From NCBI GenBank assembly GCA_030435675.1, contig CM059622.1, forward strand, positions 15,376,001-15,440,000: 64,000 nucleotides of DNA, in the 5' to 3' direction. Every line of letters starts with the position of its first letter. Position 1 is the first letter of the stretch. The DNA comes from Steinernema hermaphroditum. Lineage: Eukaryota > Nematoda > Chromadorea > Rhabditida > Steinernematidae. The position numbers were made by a program, and so were the translations under genes. Below are positions 20,334-31,383 of the stretch, piece after piece. The notes below the pieces were generated by a model. It did no database searches, was not told the origin of the DNA, and worked only from the letters and a program-made list of their open reading frames with translations.

Positions 20334-20684
20334 AGGCCGATTTGCTGCCCAGGCCGATTTGCTGCCCTCAGGGTGTTCGTGGCGGGACCACCCGGCCGAT
20401 CTGCTTCTTCCTCCAGGCCAACTTGCTTCCCTTACATTTCTGGCCTTTTCCGACCGTTTCCAGGCCGTTTCCGTGCTTGCAAGATAGGATAGTACGCGCA
20501 GTAAACAAAATTTAACCATAAGAAGGACTAGACATCATAAACAGGATTATAATGGTCTAAAGTGGACAAAATCAAGCACGTGGGGCGGTTCGGGAATGGT
20601 GGTTGGCGATCAAATACATTCTTCGCCGCAGTTTCACGCACACCCTGAGGGCAGCAATTCGGCCTGGGCAGCAAATCGGCCTGC
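20334..20684. mobile_element. MITE with doubled inverted ends
   Basis: A 42-bp end containing two copies of GGCCGATTTGCTGCCC followed by CAGGGTG is repeated in inverse at 20641-20684. The total is about 351 bp. Family unknown. Confidence 0.7.
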
Positions 20685-20950
20685 GGCAGCGTACAATAAG
20701 AAAAGGGAATACCGCCCCTGGTTGGCAAAGACACAGGCTGTACGCCTCAAGACCACATTGCGCGCCAAAAGAACCTGCTTCGGGTAAAACAAAGTGCGCA
20801 TGATTGCCTTCCCGATTGCCTTTTACAACGCAATCGTAATCCTCACAACTTGTGCATCGCATCTGTTAAGGTGTATTCACATGAAATACAAAACAATCGT
20901 ACAAACTGAAAAGTTTACAAAGGGAATCAAAGGGATCACCACATCTCAAA

Positions 20951-22218
20951 CTAATTCTTGCGATCAGCGGGCTGGTTGAACTTGAGAGAGTCGGCTCTAT
21001 TGTGGAAATATTCGTAAGACAGGAGGCCGGTTGACGTCGAAATAGGTGCGGCCATCACAGAAAAGTTGCTGGCAAGACGCATTAATTTGGTAGCTCCTTG
21101 GCCGAAGCCTGCGTCAGAGACGTCTGACTTCCTCAGCTCACCCAAAACCTGAATTTTTCAGCATTAGAAAAAAAAAAAGAAAGTGCACTTGTCAGAAAAG
21201 TGTCTTGAAAGTGGACTTACATCCCGACTGTTTGAGTCAGCAAGAGCGAGTGAAGACAGGCACTGCGAAACGGCGTTCAATTCGACATCAAAATTTCTCT
21301 AAAGCCGATTTATCATCTAGATGTGCTATACAACTTGAACTCGAACCTCGATAGCAGCGCGCTGCAGCCAGTGGAGGTCTCGAGATTCCCGTTCCGGGTC
21401 CGTTAGGACGATAAATTGACATCGACAAGACGCGATATAGTTGGGGACTTGATCAAGGGAGGTAACAAGGACAACATACTTCGCAATGCCGCCGCCTCTT
21501 CCTACTCCATCAATGCAGGCGCCATGGAGCCAATAGTTCTGACGAGTATCGATGGGACCTACATTGCAGATAGATCATCCAGGACATGGTTACTCTAACA
21601 TACCAACGAGAGGATATCCGTCCGGCATCATCGTAATGGCCGCCACACGTGGCTGAACTTCTCCGCCCTTCAAACAGTTCGGAATTCCATTTCCGTACCA
21701 GTCGTCTCTAATCACCACATCACCTTGCAACTCAAACCCTCCGAAGACATTGGTGCTCGTCCTAATCACGACTAAATGGAAAAATGCTTAGGGATAATAT
21801 TCGAGATACCAAAAGAATTACCAGGATCAGCGACCGCTTTCTGGATACAAAAGAGAACTACACCAGCAACAATACCGCCACCGAACGTCTTCAGTATGCA
21901 TCCCAAGAAATTCGGCCCTACCAAGTTCCGCAACCATCTTCCACGTTCGTTGACATCTCCTGCTTCCACTTGCGCAATCTCCTGATTCTAAAAAGCTAGA
22001 ATCATCATGAGATAATGAGTTAAATAACTTACGACATGCGCTTGTTCTTCGTCAAAGAAAACCAGAAGAATATCGGTAATCAAGTTAATGGCGACGCCGA
22101 CGGATACGTACGAAACAATCGTCACTACGGTCTTGGGAACATCCCAATCCTTCTCCGGAGCGCTGCTAATAACTCCGACTGACAGGAGGATTACTGCGGC
22201 GCTCAACCTATGTGGCAT
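20951..22218 (-). CDS. unrecognised membrane/secreted protein, 6 exons
   Basis: Exons 22033-22218, 21822-21987, 21604-21771, 21347-21558, 21221-21298 and 20951-21148 join in frame to 335 codons plus stop. All five introns have GT..AG ends, most with GTAAGT/GTATGT donors, and are 39-125 bp long. The protein starts with a leader (MPHRLSAAVILLSVGVISSAP), then a hydrophobic segment (VTIVSYVSVGVAINLI), then another (GGGIVAGVVLFCI). A presumably extracellular part follows (VFGGFELQGDVVIRDDW, NYWLHGACIDGVGRGGG, then a longer helical-looking C-terminus ending QPADRKN). I do not recognise the family. The clean multi-exon frame makes it a real gene. Its start lies 32 bp past the end of the Brr2-like fragment on the same strand. 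Confidence 0.7.
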
Positions 22219-22249
22219 TTTACTGAAATAGTACAATCTTATTATGGAA

Positions 22250-24125
22250 TCAACCAAATACTAACACCATCAGAATCGAAAAAACCGCAACATCTCGGCG
22301 ATACGATATGATAAAATGCAATGTCGCGATAGAATTTTTTCCTCTTCTACAACATGAGGAAAAAGGTAAGACCCGTTTCAAAGTAATAAATACAATTTCC
22401 AGCCCACTTGACCACCCATTTTTACCCCTGTGTTTAACTTTTAAGCAAATGCATGCGGACCTCAAAAGGTAGATTTTGTAGGTGATGATCAACTGATCGA
22501 ACGCGTGCTTTCCGGCTTTCGTGGGGACGAAGTCCAGAGAGAACTTCTGCGTTGTGTTCACTGGGACACGCTTGATCGCCGGAAGTTCGTTCGTCTCTTG
22601 GTCGCCCAGCACAACCCACCACGCTTCGTTCTTGCGCTTAAGAGGGTAAAGAGGGGCGACAACGGGAGGAGCAAGACCGTCATTTTCTCTTTCCAGTGTG
22701 ATCTGCACGGTAAGCTTATCGCTACTGAAAACATTGAAAATCACCTCTGCGAAGCCTAATGCACAACATACACTGCTACTTTCGGGTTATCACACTTGAA
22801 GTTCACCTCGACCGCGGGGTAACTGTTGTAGAACCGTGCAACATTGGCCAGCTTGGCAGGCTCCATCTGCAGAACTTCGTTGCGCTCTTCATCTTCCAAG
22901 TCCATTGAATCCCACACGTTATTCAAATTCTGAAGACGTATGCGACAATTTAAATTTAAACTGAGAATACTATATGTTACATTTTCTTTGCAGCATTCAA
23001 GAATATCTGAAGTCCAGGGAGGCAACTGCTTCAGCACGTACTCGTTTGAGTACATGACCTGGGTCAACATCTGTGACACTTCCATGACATTAATGGCAGG
23101 CCGAGGCCATCCACGACTGCTGAGCACGTCCACACAGACTTGCGTTAGACGCATTGCCTTCTGAAGAGCATCGCCCGTATCCTTGGTGAGTTCAGGAGCC
23201 AGCTTGAACCAGGACAAATGGACGTTCAACAGCAGATTAACTTTGCTGTGAGGATCGGTGTGCTTAATTTGTGATCTGACGATTGACGGGAAACGTTCGA
23301 CTAGCTTCCGCAGAATGACATCTTCTTTATGACGGATTGGAACTTCACTGAACTCGCTTGCGCTACTGATGACTTCGAACAGAGCTCCTGATTTCGTGTT
23401 TTGCTTCAGGGACATGTTAAACACTTCTGAAAACAGTAAGCGTTAAATGATACCGATACGATGTTAATCACTCACCGATTGTGGTGTAGCTGATGTAGTA
23501 ATATGGTGCGATGATACCCAAATTCAGAGGCATACAGTCGTCGTCATCCTTGATCGCAATACACTTGCTGTTCTCCAGATCTTGCAGTACGTTTTCGACC
23601 AGATCGGACATCGCGCCAGAAAGATGACGATGCGAAACGCTCAGCATGTTGTAGTTGTTTGGATTCCTCGTCATTCGACGGTATATCAGGGTCCAAGTCA
23701 AGAGACCGACCATGTATAAGATATAAGATTCGGTATGGACCAGATCGGCTACCCGATGGTCCAAAAGACTATTCGTCTTCTATAAACACATTCAATAGCC
23801 GGCATATCGGTCATTTATCTTACCGTTTCGTCAAGAGGAATGGAGAAATCCGGGAGCTTTGCGATCATCTGACTTTCACATGGCAGCTGGATGTTCATCA
23901 AAGAGAGATAGTACTGTAACTCCGAATGGTGCGTGATCAAGATGCCTTGACCCTCGGAGTCGGACTGTGGATGACCGGCACGACCCAGCATTTGTATGAC
24001 ATTCAGGAACTTCTTCAAATCCCTGTAGTTGGGAAGTGTGGCCGAGAGACCGACTATACGACACGGGTCGCCGGTTTGATCGACTTGGTTGTGAGTTCCG
24101 AAGATGAGCGCTTCCAAGGCTAGTC
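22250..24125 (-). pseudogene. shortened, rearranged Brr2 (SNRNP200) helicase copy
   Basis: Exons 23824-24125, about 23477-23788, about 22979-23427, about 22786-22929 and 22250-22736 join in frame with good splice sites. The first exon holds motif III of helicase cassette 1 ([13 protein letters not shown]), followed at once by motif VI ([10 protein letters not shown]) and [12 protein letters not shown]. Motifs IV and V between them are gone. The next exon jumps to the Sec63 part of cassette 2 ([21 protein letters not shown]) and continues to near the C-terminus (LTVQITLERE, VVAPLYPLKR). No ATP-binding motif I or DExH box is present and no 5' exon was found upstream of 24125. The C-terminal tail is also unlike Brr2. 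Full Brr2 is about 2,100 residues and unwinds U4/U6; this copy cannot be a helicase. It may be a pseudogene or a repurposed scaffold. Confidence 0.65.
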
Positions 24126-25216
24126 CTGAAAGGAGAAGAGTTTAAAAGAACTCATACCTTAGTGGCTTTTGTCGCTTTTAACAATGGGAATCGCGAAGCA
24201 ACAGAGGCGCGCTCGCGAAAGAAAAACTGAACCAAACGCACAATGCAGAGTGAGCGTGCGCATCGTAGCGCTTCACAGAGCGTAAAAATTTAAACGCAAA
24301 TTCGAGTGAGACTCGTGCAGACTCGACTCGCTGTGCGCGAGCGCGCTGTCTCGAGCGCTCGAGTGCGACATTTATGTGGGAGCGCGTTAGGTAAATGATG
24401 GGTCACGAACGGAAGTGCGTTTTCAATTTGATGCGCTGAGTGAATAATAAACGCCTTATGTTCGCCTAAAAGCAGCAGATTTTTGAACAGCGACTAGGCT
24501 GGCACGATTAGCGCTGATCGAAACGAACGTTCTCGACTCGACCATTCCCTTGTTAGAGGTTATTTGGGCTATTTTCAGATTTTTGTCTCCGTTTTTGGTT
24601 TCCACTTTGGATCGTATTGCCTCTAGGCAGTTTCCAATTATTTTCCTTTTGTAAATTCCATCTTTTTGAAAGATTTCCAGAAATATTTTGATACGTACTC
24701 CATTTTTCACGGGGTAAGATATAATAGGGGTTTTCTCGTACGCTCTACAACCTGTATACGAAAGAAAACTTTTTTTTGCGCCCATGTAATTTTCGACACC
24801 GAAAACGATGTTTTGAATGGTTTGATGGCTGTTGGTAAGGAAGGTCAACGCAATTTTGACGGTTAGGGAGGTTTTAGGCGTTTTAGGTCGCACCATGGAA
24901 ATACAAATAAATGCGGCGGTGAATGAGATTGGCCGGCGGATCAATGATTCGGAGAAGTCATGGGAAACTGGAGCTTCCAATGCCGAGTTGTAGCTGAAGG
25001 CATCGGGGAAACAGTCACTATGGTGTTCAAGCACCTTAGCTGGTCGTCCATGTTGTCTGTCTACTCGTTGTTAAAGTCTGTTAGATCGACAAGGAAGCTT
25101 AGTTTCTTTGCTCACCGAATTTTTCACTTCATGATTTGTTCGGATTATAAACAGCTAGTTAAGCACATATGTTTATTGAACAGCAGTTATAAGCATAATT
25201 TTCTATCACAAAAACC
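24126..25216. other. unassigned stretch with a 192-codon ORF
   Basis: A minus-strand ORF (24456-25034) is open for 192 codons but has no domain, leader or clear promoter; I would not call it a gene. 24290-24390 is rich in CGAGCGC-type low complexity. Confidence 0.3.
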
Positions 25217-26287
25217 TTAAGAGATATAGTAGATCGTGTAATAATAAAGAAAGCTTAGAATAATTGCCATAAAAACGAATGTCGTCGCGATGCGAACGTC
25301 CCGTTCACAAGCCTGCTGAGCTCGATCGAGCGCCAGCTGTAATGTTTCTTCGTGTTCACGACACCTACACAACTCTTTTTCAAGAGTTCCCACAGTTTTT
25401 GTCTCCCTTTCAAGCTCTCTACTGAGCGACTCGATCTTCTCGTTGAGGTCACCGATCATTGCGCTGTGTCTCTTCTTAGCTTCTTGTTTTTCGTCCCTAA
25501 GAAGTTGGTTCTCTTTACAACAAGTTTCCAACTTTCCAGAGAGATCAGCGATTTGGCCTTCTAGATACTCTCGCTCTTTCTGATGCTGCTCCTCCAGAAT
25601 CTTCTTTACTTCGTTAAGCCTGCACCGGCTCTCATAGTCGATGCTCGCGAGTGAATGCTCCAGCTCCTGGCATCGCTTCTCGGAGGCCTTCTTCTTTGCC
25701 GCTAGAATCTCAAAAGAGACCTCCACACTCTGCAGCTTCTGCATCAGGTGCTCTTTCTCGGCCACGACGTCTTCCCAGATCCGATGAGTTTTCATCTCCC
25801 CGCTGACGTAGCCATCCGTGTCCACATGGCTAAAGTCTTCCTCGTCGGACTGTTGCCTCAGCTCCAGCCTCAACCTGGTGATTTGCTTGTCCTTCTCCGC
25901 CAGATCGGCCCTCATCCTGTGCAACTCTTCGGCGTTCTTCTCCCGAGCGAACTTCTGTTCCTCCTGACAGATGGCCAGCTCCGTTTGAACGCCCAACTTC
26001 ACCCCCGAGGCGCGGAGTTCCCCGACGGCTTTCGTGTAGAAGTCCTCGCCAACACTAGGAGTGCTCTCGATCCAGGTGATCAGCTTCTCGGTCAACTGCT
26101 TCAGCTGCACGTTGAAGGAGGCGCCCTTGTCAGCGGCCAAAAGCTCTGTGATCATCGAGTTGTGCACGATGTCGAAGCCCGAGATGGCGAGGGATTCGAA
26201 GTTGGACGCTGCCGACTGGATTTCAGCTTCGTCTGAGGAGCCGAGATATTGGCAGATAGACGACCAGATGGAGCTGTTGAAGGACAT
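25217..26287 (-). CDS. tail-anchored coiled-coil protein
   Basis: A single-exon gene of 356 residues. After a 90-residue N-terminal domain of unclear type (MSFNSSIWSSICQYLGSSDE...), residues about 95-330 are nearly continuous heptad coiled coil (EKDKQITRLRLELRQQ, EHLMQKLQSVEVSFEIL, LEKELCRCREHEETL). They are interrupted at about 148-165 by an acidic patch (SDEEDFSHVDTDGY). The last 20 residues are one hydrophobic segment (TTFVFMAIILSFLYYYTIYY) ending two residues before the stop, which predicts a C-tail-anchored protein facing the cytosol on ER, mitochondrial, Golgi or nuclear-envelope membrane. The family is not recognised; golgin- or tether-like roles are possible by architecture only. Confidence 0.65.
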   Translation of the reverse strand: MSFNSSIWSSICQYLGSSDEAEIQSAASNFESLAISGFDIVHNSMITELLAADKGASFNVQLKQLTEKLITWIESTPSVGEDFYTKAVGELRASGVKLGVQTELAICQEEQKFAREKNAEELHRMRADLAEKDKQITRLRLELRQQSDEEDFSHVDTDGYVSGEMKTHRIWEDVVAEKEHLMQKLQSVEVSFEILAAKKKASEKRCQELEHSLASIDYESRCRLNEVKKILEEQHQKEREYLEGQIADLSGKLETCCKENQLLRDEKQEAKKRHSAMIGDLNEKIESLSRELERETKTVGTLEKELCRCREHEETLQLALDRAQQACERDVRIATTFVFMAIILSFLYYYTIYYIS

Positions 26288-26710
26288 GACCTAAGATATG
26301 ATTTCGCTAGCGCTGTTCGCCTGAAGATATAAGGGCGAAATCCCCAAACCGATGCTCTAGTGATCAGCTTAGCCATGCTTAGACACCCTCCGAAGGCATC
26401 GCTAACCTAAGGGTCGACAGAAAAGAACTGAAATAGAGTCCTTCTTTTCTTTGAAACCTCATAATTCACTGGTAAAGAGTGCCGTTCAGAAGCAATCTGT
26501 CATTAAGAACCTCTCGCAACTTTCCGCCAGGAAAAGGAACCCGATCTTATCTCGAACACGTGCAATGCTTTTTTCGATTTTCGGTTGCGAAGTGACAACC
26601 GCCGCGGGGAACGCACGTAAAAAGTCAGGTTTTTGAACGGGTCGGACCATCTCCAAAGTGACATAAAAGAAACCCATCATCAAGAGTGCTCATCAGTTGC
26701 ATAGTCAACG

Positions 26711-27652
26711 ATGAGTACGAAGTTCCTCGTGGGAGCCGCCTCGGTCGGCAGCGGAGTCGTCATCGTCGCCTGCCTGGTGATGGTCGGAGTCCTCCTCCAG
26801 GACATCAACACCCTCTACGACGATGTCATGGACGAGATGCAGGACTTCAAGGTACCCCCCTCCCTCCCAGAGCCTTCTCTGAGCCCCTTCTAGACGATCG
26901 CCAACGACGCGTGGACCGGCATGATGGCCGTTCAGTCGCCTGGATCGAGCGAGCCCAACTTCGCCTCCATCGCAAAGCTCTTCGGCCGCAACAAGCGTGG
27001 CGCCGAGTGCAACTGTGGCGAGCAGGCGAAGAACTGCCCCGCCGGACCTGCAGGACCTCCTGGCCAGCCTGGAAACCACGGAGAAGACGGCCATCCCGGT
27101 GAGCCCGGCACCCCTGGTGTCCCCGGAGTCGCGCAGATCGTCACCGACCCGACGAAGAACGGATGCATCAAGTGCGAAGCCGGCCCGGCAGGTCCCCTCG
27201 GCCCCGACGGACCCGCTGGACCTGCAGGACCTGACGGGGAGCCTGGCCAAACTGGAGCCCCTGGCAAGGACGGAGAACCCGGAGTGGATGGCCCCGCTGG
27301 AGACGCTGGCGCTCCTGGCGCCCCTGGACCCGACGGTCAGCCCGGAGCCCCCGGTCAAGATGGAGAGAAGGGTAAGGGCGCCCCTGGCCCTAAGGGACCC
27401 GATGGACCTGTTGGACCCGCTGGAAATGCCGGAGCCAACGGCAAAGATGGAGCTCCTGGCGCTCCCGGAGCCGAAGGAGCTCAAGGAGCCGCTGGAAACG
27501 CGGGCGCTCCTGGCGCTGATGGCGTTGTCGGAGAGGCTGGCGGACCTGGTCTCCCTGGCCATGACGCCGCCTACTGTCCTTGTCCTCCTCGCACCGCCGA
27601 AGTCGCCGGACCTCCCGCTCAGTCGGGCTACAATCGTCGTGCTCGTTTCTAA
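26711..27652 (+). CDS. cuticle collagen (copy 1)
   Basis: Exons 26711-26851 and 26894-27652 give 299 residues, with a 42-bp intron. The N-terminus has a signal-anchor ([16 protein letters not shown]), the nematode collagen homology region (INTLYDDVMDEM, NDAWTGMM) and a furin-like cleavage site (RNKR) just before the first Cys cluster (CNCGEQAKNC). Two Gly-X-Y tracts follow, split by GCIKC, and the protein ends with YCPCPPRT, the C-terminal Cys pair, and a short tail. Such collagens are cleaved, disulfide-linked trimers of the exoskeleton. A sister gene with the same N- and C-terminal signatures lies 3.7 kb downstream on the other strand (31384-32271), but without the intron. Confidence 0.9.
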
Positions 27653-27719
27653 GATTGTGTTTCAGTAGGTCTTACTTGCGTAGCTCAATAAAGTCTCACT
27701 CTAATACACCACTCTTCAT

Positions 27720-28700
27720 TTATTGAAAAATTTTATTCAAAATAGAAAATATCTTTTGACTCTTCTCCTTTATAGCGGCTAACTCCTTCGGCTGTGGCAG
27801 GCCGCTAGCCCACCTCCTCAGCCACTCGTCTATCTCCTCAATCGAAGACTCTTTCGGAATCTTCATCGTTGACCTGAGATAGACAACTTCTCTAGGTGAC
27901 CTAAACATCGCTTTCAAAGCCATCTCTATGTGCTCATCGGACAGCTTCAAATCTCTGGTCTTGTTTATGATGGCGATGAAGTCGAAAAGTGCCTCTCTTT
28001 TGGACGTGTTCTTAGTAGCCAACGCGTGGAACCAGTTCCTAGATATTTCAGCCTCCTTTAGACTAGGGCTACAGAATGAGAGCATCCTAAATGGAAGCCG
28101 ATCTGTTTTGCGCCTATAACAATAATAATCTCTTACCAGGCCGCAGCCGAGTACCATTCCAATTCTAGGCATTCTTTGTATACTTCATAAGGGTCCATAG
28201 CGATTAGAGAAAGGTCGTTATCGTAACTTAGAAATCTGGTGACGAATCTGACTATGCCTACGTTCCTTCCACTCCTTAATTTTGACTGTTCGTGATGTGG
28301 AATTTGTCCATATACTTCCTTGATATGCTAAAATTCATTCGAACCCTTTATGAAGGAAACCTTTTTATACCTTATGGGCGTTTAGGGCACACATGTGTCT
28401 AACGACGTTGACAGGTTCCATCATTTTCCTACGGTAGGCGATATGAAGAGTCGAATCGAAGTCAATCGACCCATCCCTGTGATATCGTAAGCACTGCTGA
28501 GGAATTTGGCCATATCTTCGCTCGATGCTTTCTGAAAGGGTCTTCAGAAGACGGTCATTTCTCAGCGACACTTCCAGGGAAAGGGGAAGATCGATGGAGG
28601 TGGTTTCTGTGGACATATAGTCAGTCTTTGCGTAGGCAAACGCATCATTCATAAGGACAGGGCAGAGGAACCAAGGTGTGATAAATGTGTGAATAGGCAT
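27720..28700 (-). CDS. unrecognised three-exon gene
   Basis: Exons 28371-28700, 28137-28327 and 27720-28086 join in phases 0 and 2 to 295 residues; both introns (43 and 50 bp) have good GT..AG ends. The product has no leader or membrane segment and is mostly helical by eye (LSESIERRYGQIPQQ, HIKEVYGQIPHHEQ, EEIDEWLRRWASGL). A repeated YGQIP motif straddles the exon 1-2 junction. The family is not recognised. Its 3' end lies 68 bp from collagen copy 1, tail to tail. Confidence 0.6.
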
Positions 28701-28779
28701 TGCTGCTCCCTGTGGCCTGCCAATACGCCAAATTTCAGCTCAATCGCAGAGGGTTATCTTTCAACTTGTTGTCTTTAGT

Positions 28780-28992
28780 TTAATAGCTCATCCTGCGGAC
28801 GACGATCGTCGAAGAAACATCTCTCAAAAGGCTTTCACATGTCTGCGTAGGTCTTGACTCACAATTACGCTCACAAGCTGCACAAAAGATCAATTTTCCC
28901 ACTAAAACTCCATCCAAATAGACCAGTTCAATGAAAGTGTACACTTCGAGGGGGTCCCACACAGAAAGACCTGGCGACAGGCAACCACACAC
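28780..28992 (-). CDS. short unassigned ORF
   Basis: 70 codons with six cysteines (FCAACERNCES... TCESLL) after VWDPLEVYTFIELVYLDG. It could be the last exon of a secreted cysteine-containing protein whose upstream exons I cannot find. Confidence 0.25.
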   Translation of the reverse strand: MCGCLSPGLSVWDPLEVYTFIELVYLDGVLVGKLIFCAACERNCESRPTQTCESLLRDVSSTIVVRRMSY

Positions 28993-29246
28993 AGCGTTTT
29001 GGCTTCAGACCGCGATTGGCTTGCGGCTAATTTTCCGGCGGTGACGGAGGCGATATTTTGGATTTTCCACGCCGTCTCGGAATTTTCAAGTTGTGATCAG
29101 GATGCTCAGTTTTGATCTGATCATCCGCCTTTCTCTTTGGCGATTTTTCGACCAGTTGGGTTCAAAAGTGTACTGTTTCACCAGTTTGGTGTTTGATCAT
29201 ATTGTCAAAGATCTCGTGATCCTGTTGTTGTAAAACCATGCATTTC

Positions 29247-29910
29247 AAGTTGGATTTCGTAGGCCATTAGGAGTTTTTGATTTGTGGGCACGATGTTCTG
29301 ATTCTGCTTTGTCTTTTTCTTCAAAGATTGAGCTACTTAAGATGCTCAGTGTTTCAGCTTGCTGTTCAATCTGTGGTTATAGTTCGACCTAACGAATTCA
29401 GCGCGTTTTGACTTTTAGGGATGAAGACTAATCGACTGCCAAAGCATTTCGACTTGGATTTCGTAGGTCGCTTGGTAACTTCCGATTTGTGATTAGGATG
29501 TTCTTATTCTGATCTGGTCATCTGCCTTTCTCACCGAAGATTGAGCTGTAGAAGATGCTCAGTCTGGGTTCTAGGTTGCTGTTCAATCTGTGTTTATAGT
29601 TCGGGCTAATGAATTTTGCGCGTTTGACATTTAGGGCTGAAGATTAATCGATATAGATCGTGGTAGCTGTCGTTGTAATCTTGGAGCGTTTGGTTTGATT
29701 CGGAAACGCTTTTGATGAATGCGTAGTTGTTCGTCGGAATTTTCCGGCGTGTACTGCCGTTTGGCGATGATTCTCTAATGTATTGTGATCGAGTGCCGAA
29801 CGCTGCTTTGTTTGACATGTTTTGAAGCTGTCCAATCTGTGGTTTTAGTTCACACTAACGAATTCTGCGCGTTTGACTTTTAGATATGAAGATTAATGCA
29901 AGTAAACTGT
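29247..29910. repeat. degenerate tandem repeat, unit about 202 bp
   Basis: Unit 1 (29247-29448) and unit 2 (29449-29650) align along their length (TTGGATTTCGTAGG, AGATTGAGCT, GCTGTTCAATCTGTG, AATT then GCGCGTTT, GATGAAGACTAATCG). The last third recurs at 29830-29910, and traces appear from 29080. No coding capacity is supported. The repeat lies in the 1.4-kb gap upstream of mrps-25. Confidence 0.6.
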
Positions 29911-30426
29911 TGTCGTGATCTTGGAATAGCGGCAGCATGCGCGGTAACGCTTTGTGTTTGATGTGTATATGTGTTGTCCTGCCAGCTGTTGTCTTCAACT
30001 TCCAAACTGTCATAGTCAGAGCTTCAAACTGGTTATATTGTACATATAATGTGTAGTATGAATTGACAACTTTGCTCGTGCGCCTTGTGTAGGTTTTCAG
30101 GCTGTAAATCTCAAGCTTATTTTGCTGCCACTATGGAAGAGCTGCTAATTGGTGTTTTTGGATCCGATCTGAATGCCATTTACCTACCATTCTGCTGAAT
30201 TTAACCCAACCAACCGTGGTGAATCCATTCAACGCTTTTTGTGGGCACTGTGCATGATTTCAGCTTTAGATCGCAGAAACTTGATAATCCAGCAGTATCA
30301 ACTTTGACAGTTAATTTTCCAATTCGTGTTTTTCCCAATTCATGCTCGTGTATATTTCGTGAAGTCGTGCAAAACTATCTTCTTCGCTGCTAATGCATCT
30401 TCGTTCTTTCAGAAAAACGATCCACC

Positions 30427-30989
30427 ATGCCGTTCATGCACGGAACGATGCCGCTTCGGCGGACGTTTTTCTTCCTGCAGCAAGGCAAAATCAATTTCCG
30501 CGACGAAGTGGCCGTCCTAGCCCTCGGCTTCAACCGCCGGCCACTCGAACATCAGAAGGGCGCCCGCGAATTTGTCTTCTGGCACTGGGCACAGCTGCAA
30601 TTCCAGAATCCGAAAGTTCAGCTGGTAAAGCACGTGGATCTTACCGTCACGCCGTTCGCGCAGGCGTTTTTGAGTAAGTCCCGATAATCTTTAATTGTTT
30701 CCTGATCCAACTACTCAATTCAGAAGACGGCCGAGAAGTCCTCTTCGATCTGGAGAACAAATCGCGCGAAGAAATTGTCAACGTTCTGCAAGGCACGCTA
30801 GGAAAGACTGAACTTGTGAAGAGGCGCGAACATCTGGAAGAGATCTTGAAGAGAAATCCGGCTTCGTTCGGCAGCAAATGCGATCGCCAGTGTATGTGTG
30901 AAATCCAGGGACAACATCCCTGCACGTCACTGGTCCAGGCCCCGAGTTACCTGAAGGGCAAGACCAGGTGGAATCATAATTTGTTGTAA
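30427..30989 (+). CDS. mrps-25: mitochondrial small ribosomal subunit protein mS25
   Basis: Exons 30427-30673 and 30724-30989 give 170 residues, close to the usual length of 170-175. The N-terminus (MPLRRTFFFLQQGKINFRD) and core (GAREFVFWHWAQLQFQNPKVQL, FLKDGREVLFDLENKSREEI) follow mS25. The late cysteines (SKCDRQCMCEIQGQHPC) match the conserved Cys motif of the family, which in the mammalian mitoribosome helps bind an iron-sulfur cluster. An acceptor-like TTCTTTCAG at 30404-30412 just before the ATG suits trans-splicing. Acts in mitochondrial translation. Confidence 0.88.
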
Positions 30990-31383
30990 ATTTGTTGTTT
31001 CTTGTTATTGTTGCGAAAAATAATACAATGTTTAGGTGGATAGATGTGCTTTCGTGGGAACATGACGGTGGGGATTTTGGGCGATAGTGCGCATTGTGGC
31101 TGGTGATGTATATCGAGATAATAATGTTTAAGTGTTTAAGCGCAGCATCATCGTCTGACGTTGTGAACATTACTGGCTCTTTTCTTCATTTTTCTTCACT
31201 CCGACCGATCAGTAAACCTCACTAGCACAGCGTGAAACGATTCTAGACGGGCTCTAACCGATAATAGACGTCGCGCAGATGTCGACGGTCTTATGAGCTG
31301 ACCTTCTGTATCAGTGCTACTCTACTGGAGATATGAATGATGCTGATGACTTTATTCACCGATTTACTTTTAAAAAAGAATGC

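Noticed and set aside
24456..25034. 192-codon minus ORF
   Set aside because: No domain, weak start context, low-complexity neighbours; kept only as unassigned.
26705..27562. Long minus ORF over collagen copy 1 (and the plus ORF 31333-32322 over copy 2)
   Set aside because: Gly-X-Y codon bias leaves the other strand open; both are shadows of collagen genes.
28780..28992. ZP-domain C-terminus
   Set aside because: The cysteine number and spacing do not fit cuticlin ZP domains convincingly.
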